Source: Rhynchopus sp. YZ270_cl-10 (Eukaryota > Euglenozoa > Diplonemea > Diplonemida > Diplonemidae). Taken from it: a stretch of DNA of 64,000 nucleotides. Position 1 is the stretch's first letter. Each line of letters begins with the position of its first letter. The position numbers were made by a program, and so were the translations under genes. The notes beneath the pieces were generated by a model that did no database searches, was not told the origin of the DNA, and saw only the letters and a program-made list of their open reading frames with translations. Positions 38,511-50,042 of the stretch are shown piece by piece. Where the stretch lies: assembly GCA_964035575.1 (NCBI GenBank), contig OZ037851.1, positions 1,550,001 through 1,614,000 on the forward strand, read 5' to 3'.

Positions 38511-40788
38511 ATGAGGTTGATAACGTTGTGTAGTGTGGGCTGCTTGCTGCATGGGGTCGACGGTGGGACGGAGCTGAAGTGGTGTGGTGCGAACGGCTTG
38601 CTTGGGGATGTGGGTGATGCGGCACCTGGGTCGTCTGCGCTGCCCACATCGAGGTGGGTGTCGCCTTCGCCCACACTACGCTTCAGCATATACAGCAGGC
38701 AGGCAGACGTGGATGTGTACAGCCCCGGTAAGTACCCACACGACTACACACACCTGCAGGAGCTCTTCGTCTCGCAGCATGCAGACGACAGCAACAACAT
38801 CCTTGTCGCAAGCCCCACCGAAGGCACCGACGCACCGTACCTCTTCTTCCAAGGGGGTGCCCCGCGCGCCTACCTGGACGGCTTCCTTGCAGGCGTTGAG
38901 AGGCAGAACGGTGTGTCCCCGCTTTTGGACCTTAAAAATACAGGGAGTCCGACGCTAGTTGGCGATGTTCTGGTGTTTCCTTGCACTGATCGGTATGCCT
39001 TCTTTGTTGTGAGCAAGGACAGCCCTGGGGTGTGGCAGGAACGTGTGTTCCTTGACGATGTGAGCAACGCGACAGGTGTCACGCAACGTGCCGGGGACGG
39101 GTGGGGGCGGGGCTTCTACGAGGCAAGCTCGCAACGGATGTACTTCTTCCCTGGGGGCGGGGTGGACTCTGGGGGTACGGGCAAGCGGGTCGTGAGCTTC
39201 TCCCCGTTCGACACAGACGACGCAGTGCGGGTGCTCTCTGACACGTCCCTTGTGGAGTACGAATACAGCGGCATCAGCAACAGGAACTTCACCTGGGCCT
39301 CCAGCTGGGGACAGCTGAAACGGGTCGGGCCAGTAGTGATCTTTCCCCCACTGCTGTCCTCCTTTGTGCTGCTGTTTAATATGCAGACGGAAACGCTGGT
39401 CAGCTTTGACGTGTTGCAGATGGCTGTGTTTGAACGGTATTTGCACATCAGGAAGTGGAGTGCTGCAGAGGTCGTCAAGAACAGCATCTACTTTGCGCCG
39501 TTCGACGTCGACACTGCACTGCGCTGCCGTGTTGTCACCCCTGAAGGGCGTGTTGTGGACGACACGGACAGCACCTTTGATTGGGGTGATATTGCGGCTG
39601 GGTGGACGCTGTCGTGCGAGGCTTCGTTTCAGCTGCCGCTTGCGGGGTTTCCCATTGAATTGTTCAGTGACATTGATCTGCTGGGTGGCAGCCACCTGGT
39701 GTTGACACCTTACAACGCAGGTGCGCTCGTGGCGTACGAACTGGCGACAGGGCAGCTGCACTGCACAGAGCTGCCGCAAGGCCTCATCAGCCACGACGTT
39801 GCAGGCGAAGGTGTCAACCAGCACGCAAAGTGCTCTGCTGCTGCCCCCCTGAGCCACGCAGACGCAGAGGTGTCTGCACTGCTCGTAGCGCCGTACGCTG
39901 CAGTAGCCTTCGGCGAAGTGACCCTCCTGTCCATCCTGCCCGCAGAGGAAGACACAACAGAGCACGACTCAGACGGCGGGATGACAATCGGCGTCGTCGT
40001 CTTTATGATCTTCTTCGGCAGCATCAGTGTCTTCGGTGTGCTCTTCGTGCACGCAAAGGACAGACCAGCGAAGGACGATGTATGACTTTCTCACAACGAT
40101 GCCCCAAGTTTTTTTCTTGACGTTATCCCAGACAACGTGCAATTACACATCTGATGATGTGCGATAACGATTGTGATGAAGGTGACTAAGAGAGGCCAGG
40201 TTCATCTTATAAACATTTCTTTAGATGTGTGTGCCTCTCGTGCACATTCATCTGTCAAGTTTTCTTCTTTGGTATCTTACCAACTTTCCTTTTTATGTTT
40301 TGGGCCCTTTTCTCATACTCAGTTCCTCTATACTACCTCAACCACCTCAACCACCTCACAGGAATACAAACAGTACGCCGAAGGTGACAGGTCGAACCCT
40401 TCAGGACGGAGACGCCAGCTCTCAGAGAGGTTGCGCAGTCCACCCGACGACCACGAGCATGAATACGAGCACGACCACGACCACGGGTACAGACAGGAAC
40501 AGATGCTTGAGGTAGAGGTGCATACACCTAGGGGCGAGGGGCTGTCGCAGAAGAACAGAGACGCGAAGGAGGAGCTGCAGCGGCAGATGGCCAACGTTGA
40601 GGGCGGGGGCAAGGTATGCAGCTGCTCATGCCACACTGACACAGTGTCCCGCTCAAAAGTGTTATCAAAGTTCAAATATCATAAACACACACTCACAGAT
40701 CGGTATCGTGCACGTTGAAAGCATTGACACCATGGATGATGTGCAACCGTTGCAGGACTTCGAATCCTTACAACGGTTTCAGGCATAA
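38511..40788 (+). CDS. Type I membrane protein with spliced cytoplasmic tail
   Basis: Exons 38511-40079, 40362-40613 and 40699-40788 join in phase 0 to give 636 residues. Donors are GTATGA and GTATGC; acceptors are CTCACAG and CTCACAG. The unspliced frame would end two codons after the first donor, which hides the tail. Features are a signal peptide (MRLITLCSVGCLLHGVDGG), an ectodomain of about 465 residues rich in beta-strand-like, repeated aromatic segments (possibly a propeller; not certain), a membrane helix at about 489-514, and a 120-residue cytoplasmic tail. The tail is charged, contains EHEYEHDHDHGY and ends FESLQRFQA. The 282-nt first intron carries two hairpin modules. The ATG at 38511 lies 32 nt after TTCCAG. 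No family recognised. Confidence 0.75.
40160..40270. repeat. Hairpin chain inside an intron: module A then module C
   Basis: Module A (about 40172-40222): GATGAA pairs with TTCATC, followed by TTATAAACATTTCTTT. Module C (about 40223-40270): GATGTGTGTGC pairs with GCACATTCATC, followed by TGTCAAGTTTTCTTC. The module C loop CCTCTCG is the reverse complement of the loop in the copies at 12054 and 56851. The chain lies within intron 1 of the membrane-protein gene. Confidence 0.7.
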
Positions 40789-41270
40789 AAGGGGGCGGTT
40801 ATAGCAGAAAGGGATGCGTTCGGTGAAGGTGATGTGCATGGAATGTGCATTTGCACCCTTTTTGTGCGCACCCTGTTGTTTTATTTTTGACGCATTATTT
40901 TCGATAAATTTTGAAGTTTTGTTTCCCATTTTTTATTTTTTTTGTGTGGCTTTGAAAATTCGCGGGTCTGAAACCTCAAGTCTACAACAACGAATAAATA
41001 ACGAACGTAGGGAGGGCGGAAAAATGCTATGTCTGTGCTCTGCGTGAAAAACGAGCCGGCTATTTTTTCTCCTATTTTTCTTAGTTTTTTGTTGTTGATG
41101 TTCATTTTGTACAAAGTGACATACCACACCCGATCGTGCTTCTCCCCCTCTCTCTGTCATTATTTGCGTTTCTGTGATTGTATTTTTTTATACAAAAAAA
41201 GTTTGGGTACATTGCACCCTATTATATCTTCTATTCAGTAGAATTGAAAGTATACGAAATAATTTTATAC

Positions 41271-41372
41271 CCGTTTCCGTAATATATACTGACCGTAAAA
41301 AAATTGTTTGAACTTTTCCGGGTTTTTAGGGGGGACCTTTTTTATGGTCAGTATTTTTTTATATGGAGACGG
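41271..41372. mobile_element. Small foldback element (MITE-like)
   Basis: The left arm CCGTTTCCGTAATATATACT runs on into GACCGTAAAA. The right arm has GGTCAGTA and ends TATATGGAGACGG, the imperfect reverse complement. The left arm is repeated almost exactly at 50455-50481. No coding capacity. Confidence 0.6.
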
Positions 41373-41530
41373 CAGATGGTGCTCAACGATATTCATCTCA
41401 AGTTTTTTTTTTTAAAGTTTGAAGGTGACTAAGAACCGAGAGACTTAGGCTCATCTCATAAACTTTTTTCTTTTTTTCTTTTGCCTCAACACAACGAGGC
41501 GCAGGTGTATAGTTAACCTTTATTTCTTTT
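41373..41530. repeat. Three-module hairpin chain
   Basis: Consecutive modules: 41373-41413 (stem ending ATTCATCTCAAG, then an 11-base T-run); 41421-41477 (AAGGTGACTAAG paired with CTTAGGCTCATCTC, then ATAAAC and a T-run); and 41483-41530 (GCCT/AGGC stem, then GTTAACCTTTATTTC). This is the clearest case of mixed modules in series. Confidence 0.7.
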
Positions 41531-44091
41531 GGCTTCTATCGTTCATGACACCAGGTGCAGATGTACCTGAGCACCCTGTCTCTTACTCAAAGTATGGATG
41601 GGGACACTATCCTTTTGTGACCTACACAGTGTATCTGAGCCTCAGTCACCTCTTGGTGACTGAGCCTCAGATGCACCATCGTGTGCACTTAGTACTAAAA
41701 ATAAGCCTCGTTTTTGCTCCGTGCATACGAAGTGGTTGCTGTGCCAGCGAAAAAAAAAAAGACTTTGGAGTGGAGCACACTCTAGGGTGGCTACACTAAT
41801 ACAACCAAGTTTTCAAAAAAAGACAAAACCGGGTTTATTATCCTTTTTCATGTCTCATTTGCGCACATTGTCAACGAATTTTGGCATTTTTTTTTTTTAT
41901 TTTCCATGGTAACAACGAGCGGTTGTACCACAACCAAACACAACGCCTTTTGGATTTGGCGCGTTTTTTTTTTCTCCAGATGACAGATGAAAAATGTGCA
42001 CCGCAATAGGAGAGGGGGTCACATACATCTCTGGCCGTGTTGTTTTTTTCTCATTTCTTATCCTCCGAAATTATCTTTTGTTAGGTGGCTCAGGTCATCT
42101 TGTTTCATTGTTAATACATTTCTTCTTTGCGAGCACATTGGTTTGGGGAGGGAGGGCAGGGCAGGGATGGGATGGGAGGGAGCACATGTCATCATAACAG
42201 TTGATTATGTGATGTGATGTGATGGATGCCTAGTGAGGGTAATTCTTGCGCAGAATATGGCCCTTTGGTGTGATGTGATGTGATGTACCAAGTTTTGAAT
42301 GCCTTTTTATGTCCTCCCCATTTATTTTAGGTGACTAAAGGTACTAGAGGCTTATTTTCATCTTTCAGGTTTCTTTGAAGTATATTTTCGATGTTTCCCA
42401 TATTTGATTTTTTTTTCCCCTTTATTTTTACGACATGACTACAATCAGAGGTTGATTCTCGACCAGCTTTTCTCTCTTTTTTTGTTTTTCTTTTCCCCTC
42501 ATTTTTCTCATATTGCACCTTCTATTCAGGCCTACCATACAATCTGTCGTTTTCCCTCTTTTGTAAAAAAAGATAAATGCACTCATCATTAAATGCACCG
42601 AACCAACGCTCCTTGGATGATTGTGGATGTGCACGTAACACGCATCCTACAAATTTTCTTCAAACGCGTATTGCAGATGGTGAGTTCTGTAGCCTCAAAA
42701 GGCACGTTTCCCAATGAAGTATGAAAAAAAAAGGGCTTCGGGCTGAGTACAGATCTTACCAGTTGATGTGAAGTGATACAACAAAAAACACTTAAACGAC
42801 ATTCGATTTTGACTCGCTGATTCATTTATGTATTTTCTTGTGTTGACACCCTTTCTCTTAAACGCGCGTCGCAAGAGGCAAACGCATCTGGACAACCGCG
42901 ATCAGAAAAAAAAGGGCTTTTAACAAAAAGACAAAGTAATGAAACAAAAAGAGCTAATTGAGGTTTGAGTACCCCCTGTTTTCAGTGCTCCCCGCTAATT
43001 AAAAGGAAAAGGTATATAAAACGGATCGCATATTACATAAGACCCGGAAAAACAGTTATTTTACAGAAAATACAAAATTAAGACGCGTAACTTTTTTTGC
43101 TCTTTTATTCAGGGCTTTATGTCTGAGGCTCTCTTCCTTTTGTGGTTTGCCGTATGGACTCCCATGCAACCTTTGACCGACATATGAAGACGCACCACAC
43201 TCTCATTGCTCATGGTGATCGGAGTGGCTGCTTTTCAACTTCTCTTTCGAAGATATGCAAAATAGGTGTTTAGGTGAGGCACACTTTACAAAATTATTTT
43301 TTTGCTTCTTTTTTTTGTTCTTGAATAGCTGTGTTTGCGATCCTTTCACAGTTTCTTAGATTTATGTTTATCTGATTTTTTCTTTTCTTTTCTCCGTGTC
43401 TTGGTGATGGAGACCAGCATTGCCCACCCCCCTATTGTAATTTCCCTGACGTCTGCAATGGACTGCACAATGGCACACCTGGTGTTCCGATTGCACCAAT
43501 GGCAGCGCAACTTCTTGGAGCTTCCTCTTCGAAGCAACCGTACAGCTTTTGTTGTATACGGCCAGTTGGAGACATCGATTCTCTTTTAAATGAAGGTGGC
43601 ATCTTTTTCGTAACATTTCTTTAAATTGCACTATCAACTTCACTTTAAAGTTATAATTTTGTTACAGTTGGCAATATTGACGACCAAAAAGTCGCCAATT
43701 GCAAGAAAACCCCTAAAATCCGCCAATCAATCAATTTTTTTGGCAACAAGTTTCTTGTCCAACTGTATGCGCTACAACGCTGCACCTCAGTATCTTCCAC
43801 ATGGCGACAGACAGAAGAGAAGAGAACAACAGCAATATGCCAGCAGAGGTCTTTGTCTTCAATCCTAAAATCCTTAAAATGACTGCCTTCCCCCCTCCAT
43901 CCCGGTGTTAGGTGACTGAGCAGAGGCTTGGCAACATCTTTACCAACCCCCATTTTTTTTGAAACGTGAACATGCCAAGGGGTGTTGCACTTATCTGCTT
44001 TGCCTTTTACATTTTTTTGTGCAAATGCATGGTAGAACCTCTCTTTGTGCTGCTTCCCCCCCAGGAATCGAAAGTATAATAAATGGAAATT

Positions 44092-44238
44092 GGTGTGTTC
44101 CGGGGTATAGGATTTTACACACTCTTCACAACTCTTCACAACTCTTCACAACTTTTCACATACACGTTTTTGTGAAGATTTGTGAAGAGTTGTGAATTGA
44201 AATGAAAATTTGTATTTTTCGATACCCCGGAACACACC
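44092..44238. mobile_element. 147-bp foldback with 17-bp perfect inverted ends
   Basis: GGTGTGTTCCGGGGTAT at 44092-44108 is matched by its exact reverse complement at 44222-44238. Between them are four ACTCTTCAC repeats, then their inverted counterpart (GTGAAGAGTTGTGAA), so the whole unit folds. No target duplication is evident. Confidence 0.75.
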
Positions 44239-45301
44239 AGAAGTGTTTTCTACAAACCTGTTAGGGGTTGGTTGTGTGTTTGTGATAAGTGAAAATGAAA
44301 TTGATGGAAGTGGAGTTGCCCACCTGTGCAATCTCCACTTTGTGTACCTTTAGTAGCTAGGGTCAGGCCTCAGACTCTTGGAGGCGTATGCCTTGTACAG
44401 TGTGTCGCAGAATTAATGGCACTTTACCCCAATTTTTAAAAAGGGGCAAATTTTGACAAACACATCTTCAAAACCCTTTATCCTCTTTCCTTTGCCAATG
44501 AACGAATCTTCTCCATGACGGGAATGGGCCGAAAGCCAGCTAGAGGTTTCTTTTATTGATTTTTTTTTGTCACCCCCTTTTTTGTTCCTCTACAGTAAAT
44601 GTAAAGAACATTATGCAGTGAAAAATGGAGGTTTCTGTGTGGTCAAAGCCTTCTGTCGGTTAAAAAAACTAGGCTAAAAAAAAAAATAGTGGAAAATAAA
44701 AGGGGTATTGCTCTGAGGGTGGCGTGACATCGGTTTTTTTTGTTAGTATTTAGTGTATTTCAAAAAAGACTGGTGTTCAGGTACGGGGACATTGTTCTCA
44801 CCCCCCTGTTGAACGATGTGGTTACTGCTGGACGCAAAGAAAAACAAAGAAACAGTAATTATGCAAAATGTTTTTTTGGTCGTCTTTTATTTTTTCATTT
44901 TTTTCTTCTGTACTTTGTTTTTCAACTTACCTTCCTTCACCCCCCCTGTAAGGGCAACCGTAGGTGAAGTAAGGTATAGTATTGAAATCGATGTGGGGGG
45001 GGAGTAAAGGGTCAATTTTACAAAACCAGATTTTGAGGAAAATTTTAGCCGAAAATGGGCCCCACGTATAAGCAACCGGGCTCATATTTCTCAAAATTTA
45101 AGTGGTCAAAAAATTGTCCAATTTTCAAGATTGACCCCACCACTGCACGGGCGGATCCCAAAAATGCAAATAAGGACCCTTTTTAATTTGTTCTCTTGAA
45201 ATGTGTAATTTCATGTTTTCGCGAAAAAAATAACAACTGATCCTATAAGGGTTGAAGGAAGGTGGTTGAAAACAACAATACCAACAAGGACAAGTAATTG
45301 C

Positions 45302-45580
45302 TAAGAAAAAAGCGGGGTGTGCTGTGGAAAACTCCGCGCGATTTTCGAAACCACCGTAGCATCCTGGCGATTTGCTGGAGGTGCTGATGCGCCTGGTGTG
45401 ATCGATGTGTTGTAGTCTGTGCATTCTGTGTTCCTTCTGCACTGCTCCAACGACGACGACAATGTGGGGAGCCTGTGGACAAAAACGAGCTGGACCACGC
45501 CGAGCCTGCCGAGCCGACGTCCAACAACGCTATCGAGCAGATGGTGCTGGACGAAGAGGACAGCCCCCCTTCTTGAACGT
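45302..45580 (+). pseudogene. Possible exon or gene remnant
   Basis: A GC-richer island. One frame reads KLRAIFETTVASWRFAGG and continues to a stop at a GTTGTAG. A second frame ends with an acidic tail, NELDHAEPAEPTSNNAIEQ followed by MVLDEEDSPPS and a TGA. The two look like pieces of one protein-like region, but no joining intron with GTATG/AG is visible and no start was found. Unrecognised; may be chance. Confidence 0.2.
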
Positions 45581-46792
45581 TTCAGATGCTGGCGTCCCAG
45601 TGGGTCTGGCAGCGTACGAAGAGCGTTAGCATACCTGCAGAAGAGCAGAATGCTGGGCGTGTTGTAGATTATTTCTACAAGATGGAGTTCCACATCACAC
45701 CCCGTTTTTTTTCCGATAGCAATTACTTGTTTTTTTTTGAAAAAAAATTTGTTCCGTTTATTATTCGTGATCCTTTCCCCCGCCCCCTGTTGTCCCTAGA
45801 ATTATATTATGGTATTTTTGATGAAATGAGACTTATTCATCTTGTCAAAAAGTTTCCTGTTTTTTTTTTTTTCTCTCTCTTTCAAGTGTTTGCATCCCCC
45901 TCTCTTGAGTCAGCTCCACGTCTACAAAACTATCAAGCAAAATTAAACAGAGCACAAAGCACTTTCAAAACATACAAAAAACATTTTCAAACTCCCCCCC
46001 TCTTTAGTTGCCTTTTCTTCAGGCGAAGGGTTATTTTTTTTCAACTCAGTAGAAGCTTTGGCCCGATACAGTGCTTCGCAGGTCGCATTGTGTTTTGCTA
46101 ACTCAGTTCCCACCTCGCCCGTTTCCCCTACCTTCCTACCCTCACCACAACAGACTTAGGGGAAAAAAACCACATGTGTATGCACCTGATGCATATTCAT
46201 CTGGAAAATGACTCAAACGTCGATTTTTTTTTTGTTTTATTTCCCCTCCTTTATGCACTCACATTAATGTACTTCAGGCGGGTTTATTTCTTCCATTTTC
46301 TGGGGGGGTTTTTTTTTTGGCAAAAAAGAAGGTGGATGGCATAGCGCTGCCAACTATGGAGGTTACAGCCCTTTCTCCCTTTCACCGAACACCCCTTTTG
46401 TAGGATACGAGAGAGCCAATTTTTTTTTTCAACAGTTCTTCTCTCTTCTCTCAGTGTTTCCTACAAAACCTGGTGAAGGCCTCAGAGGTGCCATGTGGTA
46501 TTGTCTTCAGCAGACATTGCTTTTTGTGTGTCTTGAGAACGCATAAAGGGTGGACCAGGGTTAATCTCGTACTCTGCCGCTCTTTATGGAATGGGGTGGA
46601 GCCGCCCGTATCCTAGTTCATTGATTTGGGAGTGCAATACCCACCGATGTGTGGGGTGATTATCGGCAAAAGAAAATACACCGTGTGTCCCTTCCCGTTT
46701 TTTTTTTTTTTTCAAAATGCAGTTTTGCACACAGTCAATTGCGAACCCCGTCCCAGGTGTCAGCTCACCCACTCCTCACCCCTTCCCCCCCA

Positions 46793-48164
46793 ATGTCGAA
46801 GGCAGCAGCAAAAACCGCAAAGCCAGGGAAGAACGCCATCAAGGACCCCAATGTATGTACATCGTAACCTTTTCACCATTTTTTTCTTTATCCCTATTTG
46901 CAGATCATTGCCAACCCGCCGGAGAAGGAGATACCACGGTACCGACAGAAGTACGAGCAGCTGTGCACACGCTACTCGGTGCAGCCTGTCGATAAGTTCA
47001 TCAAAAAGCTCTCCAAGGAAGCGCAGGCGTGGAAGCCCGAGACCAACGAACGCAAATTTGAGTACCGAATGGGGGACAAAGGCGGCGACTTTCCACCAAA
47101 CTTCCCGATCATCTTCAACGAGCCGCTTAGCTATGCGTCGACACGGGCCATTATTGATAGCTTTGCGTGCTGGCCGAACAACTGGAAATACATGAACCTT
47201 GTTTGCTTTTGGCGGTGCTGGCGGCTTGAGGACACTGCAGACGGGCAGCAGTGCTGTGGCGACGATGGGGCGATGCTCTTGGGTATGCTCACCGCATCAC
47301 ACCCCTCACTCACATTGTTAATCGTAGGATTTTTGCTCCTCGCCACTCTGACACTTTTAAACGTTTTTCAACCAAAAAAGAACCGGACTTTTTGATCCCT
47401 TTATATAGACTACCCACCCACCCACCCTCAGGAGAGTTCCTCAAGAACGACAGCACAGACTCCTGCAACCTGCAGCACCTCGAGCTCATTATGAACGGCA
47501 TCTCCCCCAAGGCCTGCACCTACCTCGGGCGTGCCCTCACACAGAACGAGACACTCAAATACCTGAACCTATCCTACAACCGATCCATAGGGGACGCAGG
47601 CGTCGCAGCCCTCGGCGAAGGGCTCAAATGGAACTCCACACTCGAGATCCTGAAGTTGGAGTATTGCGGCATAGGCTGGGAAGGCGGGGAGGACATTGGT
47701 ATGTCATGCACCCTCAGGGGTGGCTATTGAACAGCCCCAACCACTTCCACACAGGGAGGAACATCGTGAGGGCGTCCTCGGTGCAGGAGCTCTTCCTGAA
47801 GGGGAACAGCCTGGGTGCGAAGGGCGTGAAGGGCATCAGCCAGGCACTAGCAAAGAACATGACGTTGACGCATCTGGATTTGTCGGACAACTGCTTCGGG
47901 ATTCACCTGGAGGCGATTGAAGCGATACGCGACGGGCTTGAGTCGAACGACTCATTGACAAGTGTAGACCTGAACCTGAACAGCATGGTCCCAGCAGGCA
48001 CGACCATGCTCCTAGAGGTCCTAAGAACAAAGCCTAAAATCGAAGTCTTCAGCATCTACGAACGAGTGCAGGACGACCTTTACGAGCAAATCCTCGCAGA
48101 AGCAAAAAGCCACGCCGATAAGAAGAAGAAAGGTGGCAAAAAAGGCAAAGGCAAAAAGAAGTAA
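46793..48164 (+). CDS. Leucine-rich repeat protein, four exons
   Basis: Exons 46793-46852, 46904-47282, 47432-47698 and 47755-48164 give 371 residues. Donors are GTATGT, GTATGC and GTATGT; acceptors end TTGCAG, CCCTCAG and CACACAG; phases are 0, 1 and 1. The N-terminal 145 residues are a non-repeat region (PPNFPIIFNEPLSY, CWPNNWKYMNLVCFW). Then come ribonuclease-inhibitor-type LRRs of about 28 residues: LKYLNLSYNRSIGDAGVAAL, LEILKLEYCGIG, VQELFLKGNSLGAKGVKGI, LTHLDLSDNCFG and LTSVDLNLNSM. The C-terminus is a Lys/Gly run (KKKKGGKKGKGKKK). Such proteins are common in protists as scaffolds, including axonemal ones, but nothing here fixes a role. The ATG at 46793 is the first in frame after GTGTCAG. 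Confidence 0.83.
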
Positions 48165-48368
48165 AAAATGGGCGAGAGGGGTTAAGCTGATGTTAAGTAC
48201 TCTAAGAAGGCGTTGTGGCAACACTTCCGTGTTGTTCGCTTTATCCGCATTTTGTTAACGGCAATAATAATAAGAACTGGCGACACTCATTTTCCCATAC
48301 CCCACATCCTGCACCACACTACACTACACCACACCGCATGCCTACAGGAAACGGTCCGCAAAGGAACA

Positions 48369-49823
48369 ATGTGCCGCAGCGTGGTGGTGTGGGCGCTCCT
48401 GTTGTGGTGTGGCGGTGTCTCCACATCTGAGATGCTTCCACGTCCACTTGCGCGTGACGACGCCAAGTACCTAGGCGTACCTGGTATCTACTTAAGCGGG
48501 AGCAGCCGTGACGCAGCAGTGCAGCAGTCGACGTGCCTCTGCACCTCTTCGAACTGTGGGTGCTCCGACTCCCTCGCCTGCTCACAGGATGGTTTGTGCC
48601 GTGCATGCAGTTTGCAGGACTGCAGGTTCTACGGAAACTCTGGCTGCTCATGTGGGCTAGGCACTGCTTGCAGCCAAACCACCGGGACCTGCGTCACATC
48701 GACAGGCACAGTTCCCAGCCAATGTGCCGGGCTGTCGTGCATTACTGGACAAGGCTCGCCTGTGTGGGACGGCACCGCGTGTGTGTGCCAATGCGGCACA
48801 CAGTACTCTGGGACGAACTGTGGCTCGTGTGCATACGGCTACACATCGTACCCCACCTGCACGTCGCAGACGGGAGCAGGTTCGAACTGCCAGTCAACGT
48901 ACTGCCAGAACAACGGTGCTGCGTTCTGGACGTCAAGCGGTGTGTGCACCTGCCAGTGCCAGACGGGGTACTCTGGCACCTTCTGCGACTCCTGCGCTGT
49001 CGGCTACAGCGGGTACCCCACCTGTGTCAGCACGTACTCGCAGTCGTGCTCGACCCTGCTCTGTCAAAACAACGGGCAACCCTACTGGTCTGTGTCGCAG
49101 TCGCGCTGCTTCTGCTCCTGCCAACCTGGGTACGGTGGCGACACATGCGGGCTGTGCGCTGCTGGGTACACAAACTATCCAACGTGCACAGGCGCCTCGA
49201 ACGTGGGACAGACCGCATGCACGACTACTACATGCGGTGCGTACGGCACGGGGTACTGGGACGGACTCACATGCCGCTGCATCTGCACACAGGGCTACAG
49301 CGGGAGTGCCTGTACAGAATGCGCTGTCGGGTTTGTCGGGTACCCGACGTGCGTTGTCAGCACGAACTTCGGTGTGGGCGGGGTGACGCCAGCTACACCA
49401 CTTCCTACGACGGCGACTGTTGTGGCTGCAAGCAGCGACGACGACAACACGGGGCTGATTGTGGCGCTTATTGTGGGGCTGATCTTGCTTTTGCTCATTT
49501 GCTTGGCTTTGTGTTTGTACTTCGCTTTCTTCAGGAAGAAGAAGGTGGTGGAGGAGAAGTACCAGCCGTCGAACCACTCTGAGCCGGGCGGCTACCCTGT
49601 GCCTGCACCACCTGTATTTGTCGATTCGCCACAGAAGGTGACACCACCTGCGTCCATTGCTTCCACACCTGCCGCCATATCAGTAGTGTCTGAGCACGAT
49701 GCACCGTTGAACCCGATCAACCAAGACTTCCCACCGCCCCAGTCGCACCAATCCCTCTCACTGACAAAGGAAAACGCCGAGTACAACAACTTCATGCACA
49801 GAAGGGACGGCACCTTTGCATAA
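48369..49823 (+). CDS. Type I surface protein with EGF/laminin-like Cys repeats
   Basis: A 484-residue protein. It has a signal peptide (CRSVVVWALLLWCGGVSTS), then a Cys-rich ectodomain. At least four repeats of about 60 residues have the pattern CQNNG...W....CxCxCQxGYSG and CxxCAxGYxxYPTC, typical of tandem EGF/laminin-EGF-like modules. A membrane helix lies at about 360-386 (GLIVALIVGLILLLLICLA). The 95-residue cytoplasmic tail is Pro-rich (PVPAPPVFVDSPQKVTPP). The ATG at 48369 follows CCTACAG by 21 nt. Likely a cell-surface adhesion or receptor protein; the ligand is unknown. No introns. It starts only 205 nt after the LRR gene stop, the same strand as all neighbours. Confidence 0.85.
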   Translation: MCRSVVVWALLLWCGGVSTSEMLPRPLARDDAKYLGVPGIYLSGSSRDAAVQQSTCLCTSSNCGCSDSLACSQDGLCRACSLQDCRFYGNSGCSCGLGTACSQTTGTCVTSTGTVPSQCAGLSCITGQGSPVWDGTACVCQCGTQYSGTNCGSCAYGYTSYPTCTSQTGAGSNCQSTYCQNNGAAFWTSSGVCTCQCQTGYSGTFCDSCAVGYSGYPTCVSTYSQSCSTLLCQNNGQPYWSVSQSRCFCSCQPGYGGDTCGLCAAGYTNYPTCTGASNVGQTACTTTTCGAYGTGYWDGLTCRCICTQGYSGSACTECAVGFVGYPTCVVSTNFGVGGVTPATPLPTTATVVAASSDDDNTGLIVALIVGLILLLLICLALCLYFAFFRKKKVVEEKYQPSNHSEPGGYPVPAPPVFVDSPQKVTPPASIASTPAAISVVSEHDAPLNPINQDFPPPQSHQSLSLTKENAEYNNFMHRRDGTFA

Positions 49824-49997
49824 GGGGACTTTGTGGCACCCTCCCGTTTTTTTGTTTTGTGTATTTTTCTCTCGTTTTCAGCCTTGTGAGAGGGGGGGGG
49901 AGCGGTTCAACTTTCCTGTCAAAAAAAAAAAACCTCCCTCTTTTGCTACGGCAGCTGGCCCAGTCAATGAATGCAACTGTTGTTCTTTTCAGCTTTC

Positions 49998-50042
49998 AAG
50001 ATGGCCAAGCACCGAGGCTTAGGTTCGTCTACAATTCTTTTA
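49998..50042. repeat. Hairpin module A
   Basis: GATG and CCAAGC on the left arm pair with GCTTAGG and CGTC on the right arm around a 6-nt loop, followed by TACAATTCTTTT. It lies 175 nt after the EGF-like gene stop. Confidence 0.6.

Larger units (their letters stand above)
40789..46792. other. Six-kb AT-rich region without confident genes
   Basis: Contains small foldback elements (41271-41372, 44092-44238), a three-module hairpin chain (41373-41530), single hairpin modules (about 42331-42377, 43908-43945, 45817-45862, 46171-46215) and GATGT microsatellites (42203-42223, 42268-42290). It also has a G-rich run able to form a quadruplex (42146-42181) and a second copy of the 1530-type repeat (41771-41830). 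Two GC-richer islands (43410-43590 and 45302-45580) might be exon remnants. No long protein-like frame was found. Confidence 0.5.

Noticed and set aside
43410-43590. GC-richer patch with a 60-codon ORF (METSIAHPPIVIS...)
   Set aside because: Two frames are equally open, there is no splice context and no recognisable motif; left as spacer.
49998-50042. Hairpin module read as a Pol III gene with A-box-like TGGCCAAG and B-box-like GGTTCG
   Set aside because: The two boxes are only about 10 nt apart and other copies do not keep them; a structural hairpin explains the data better.
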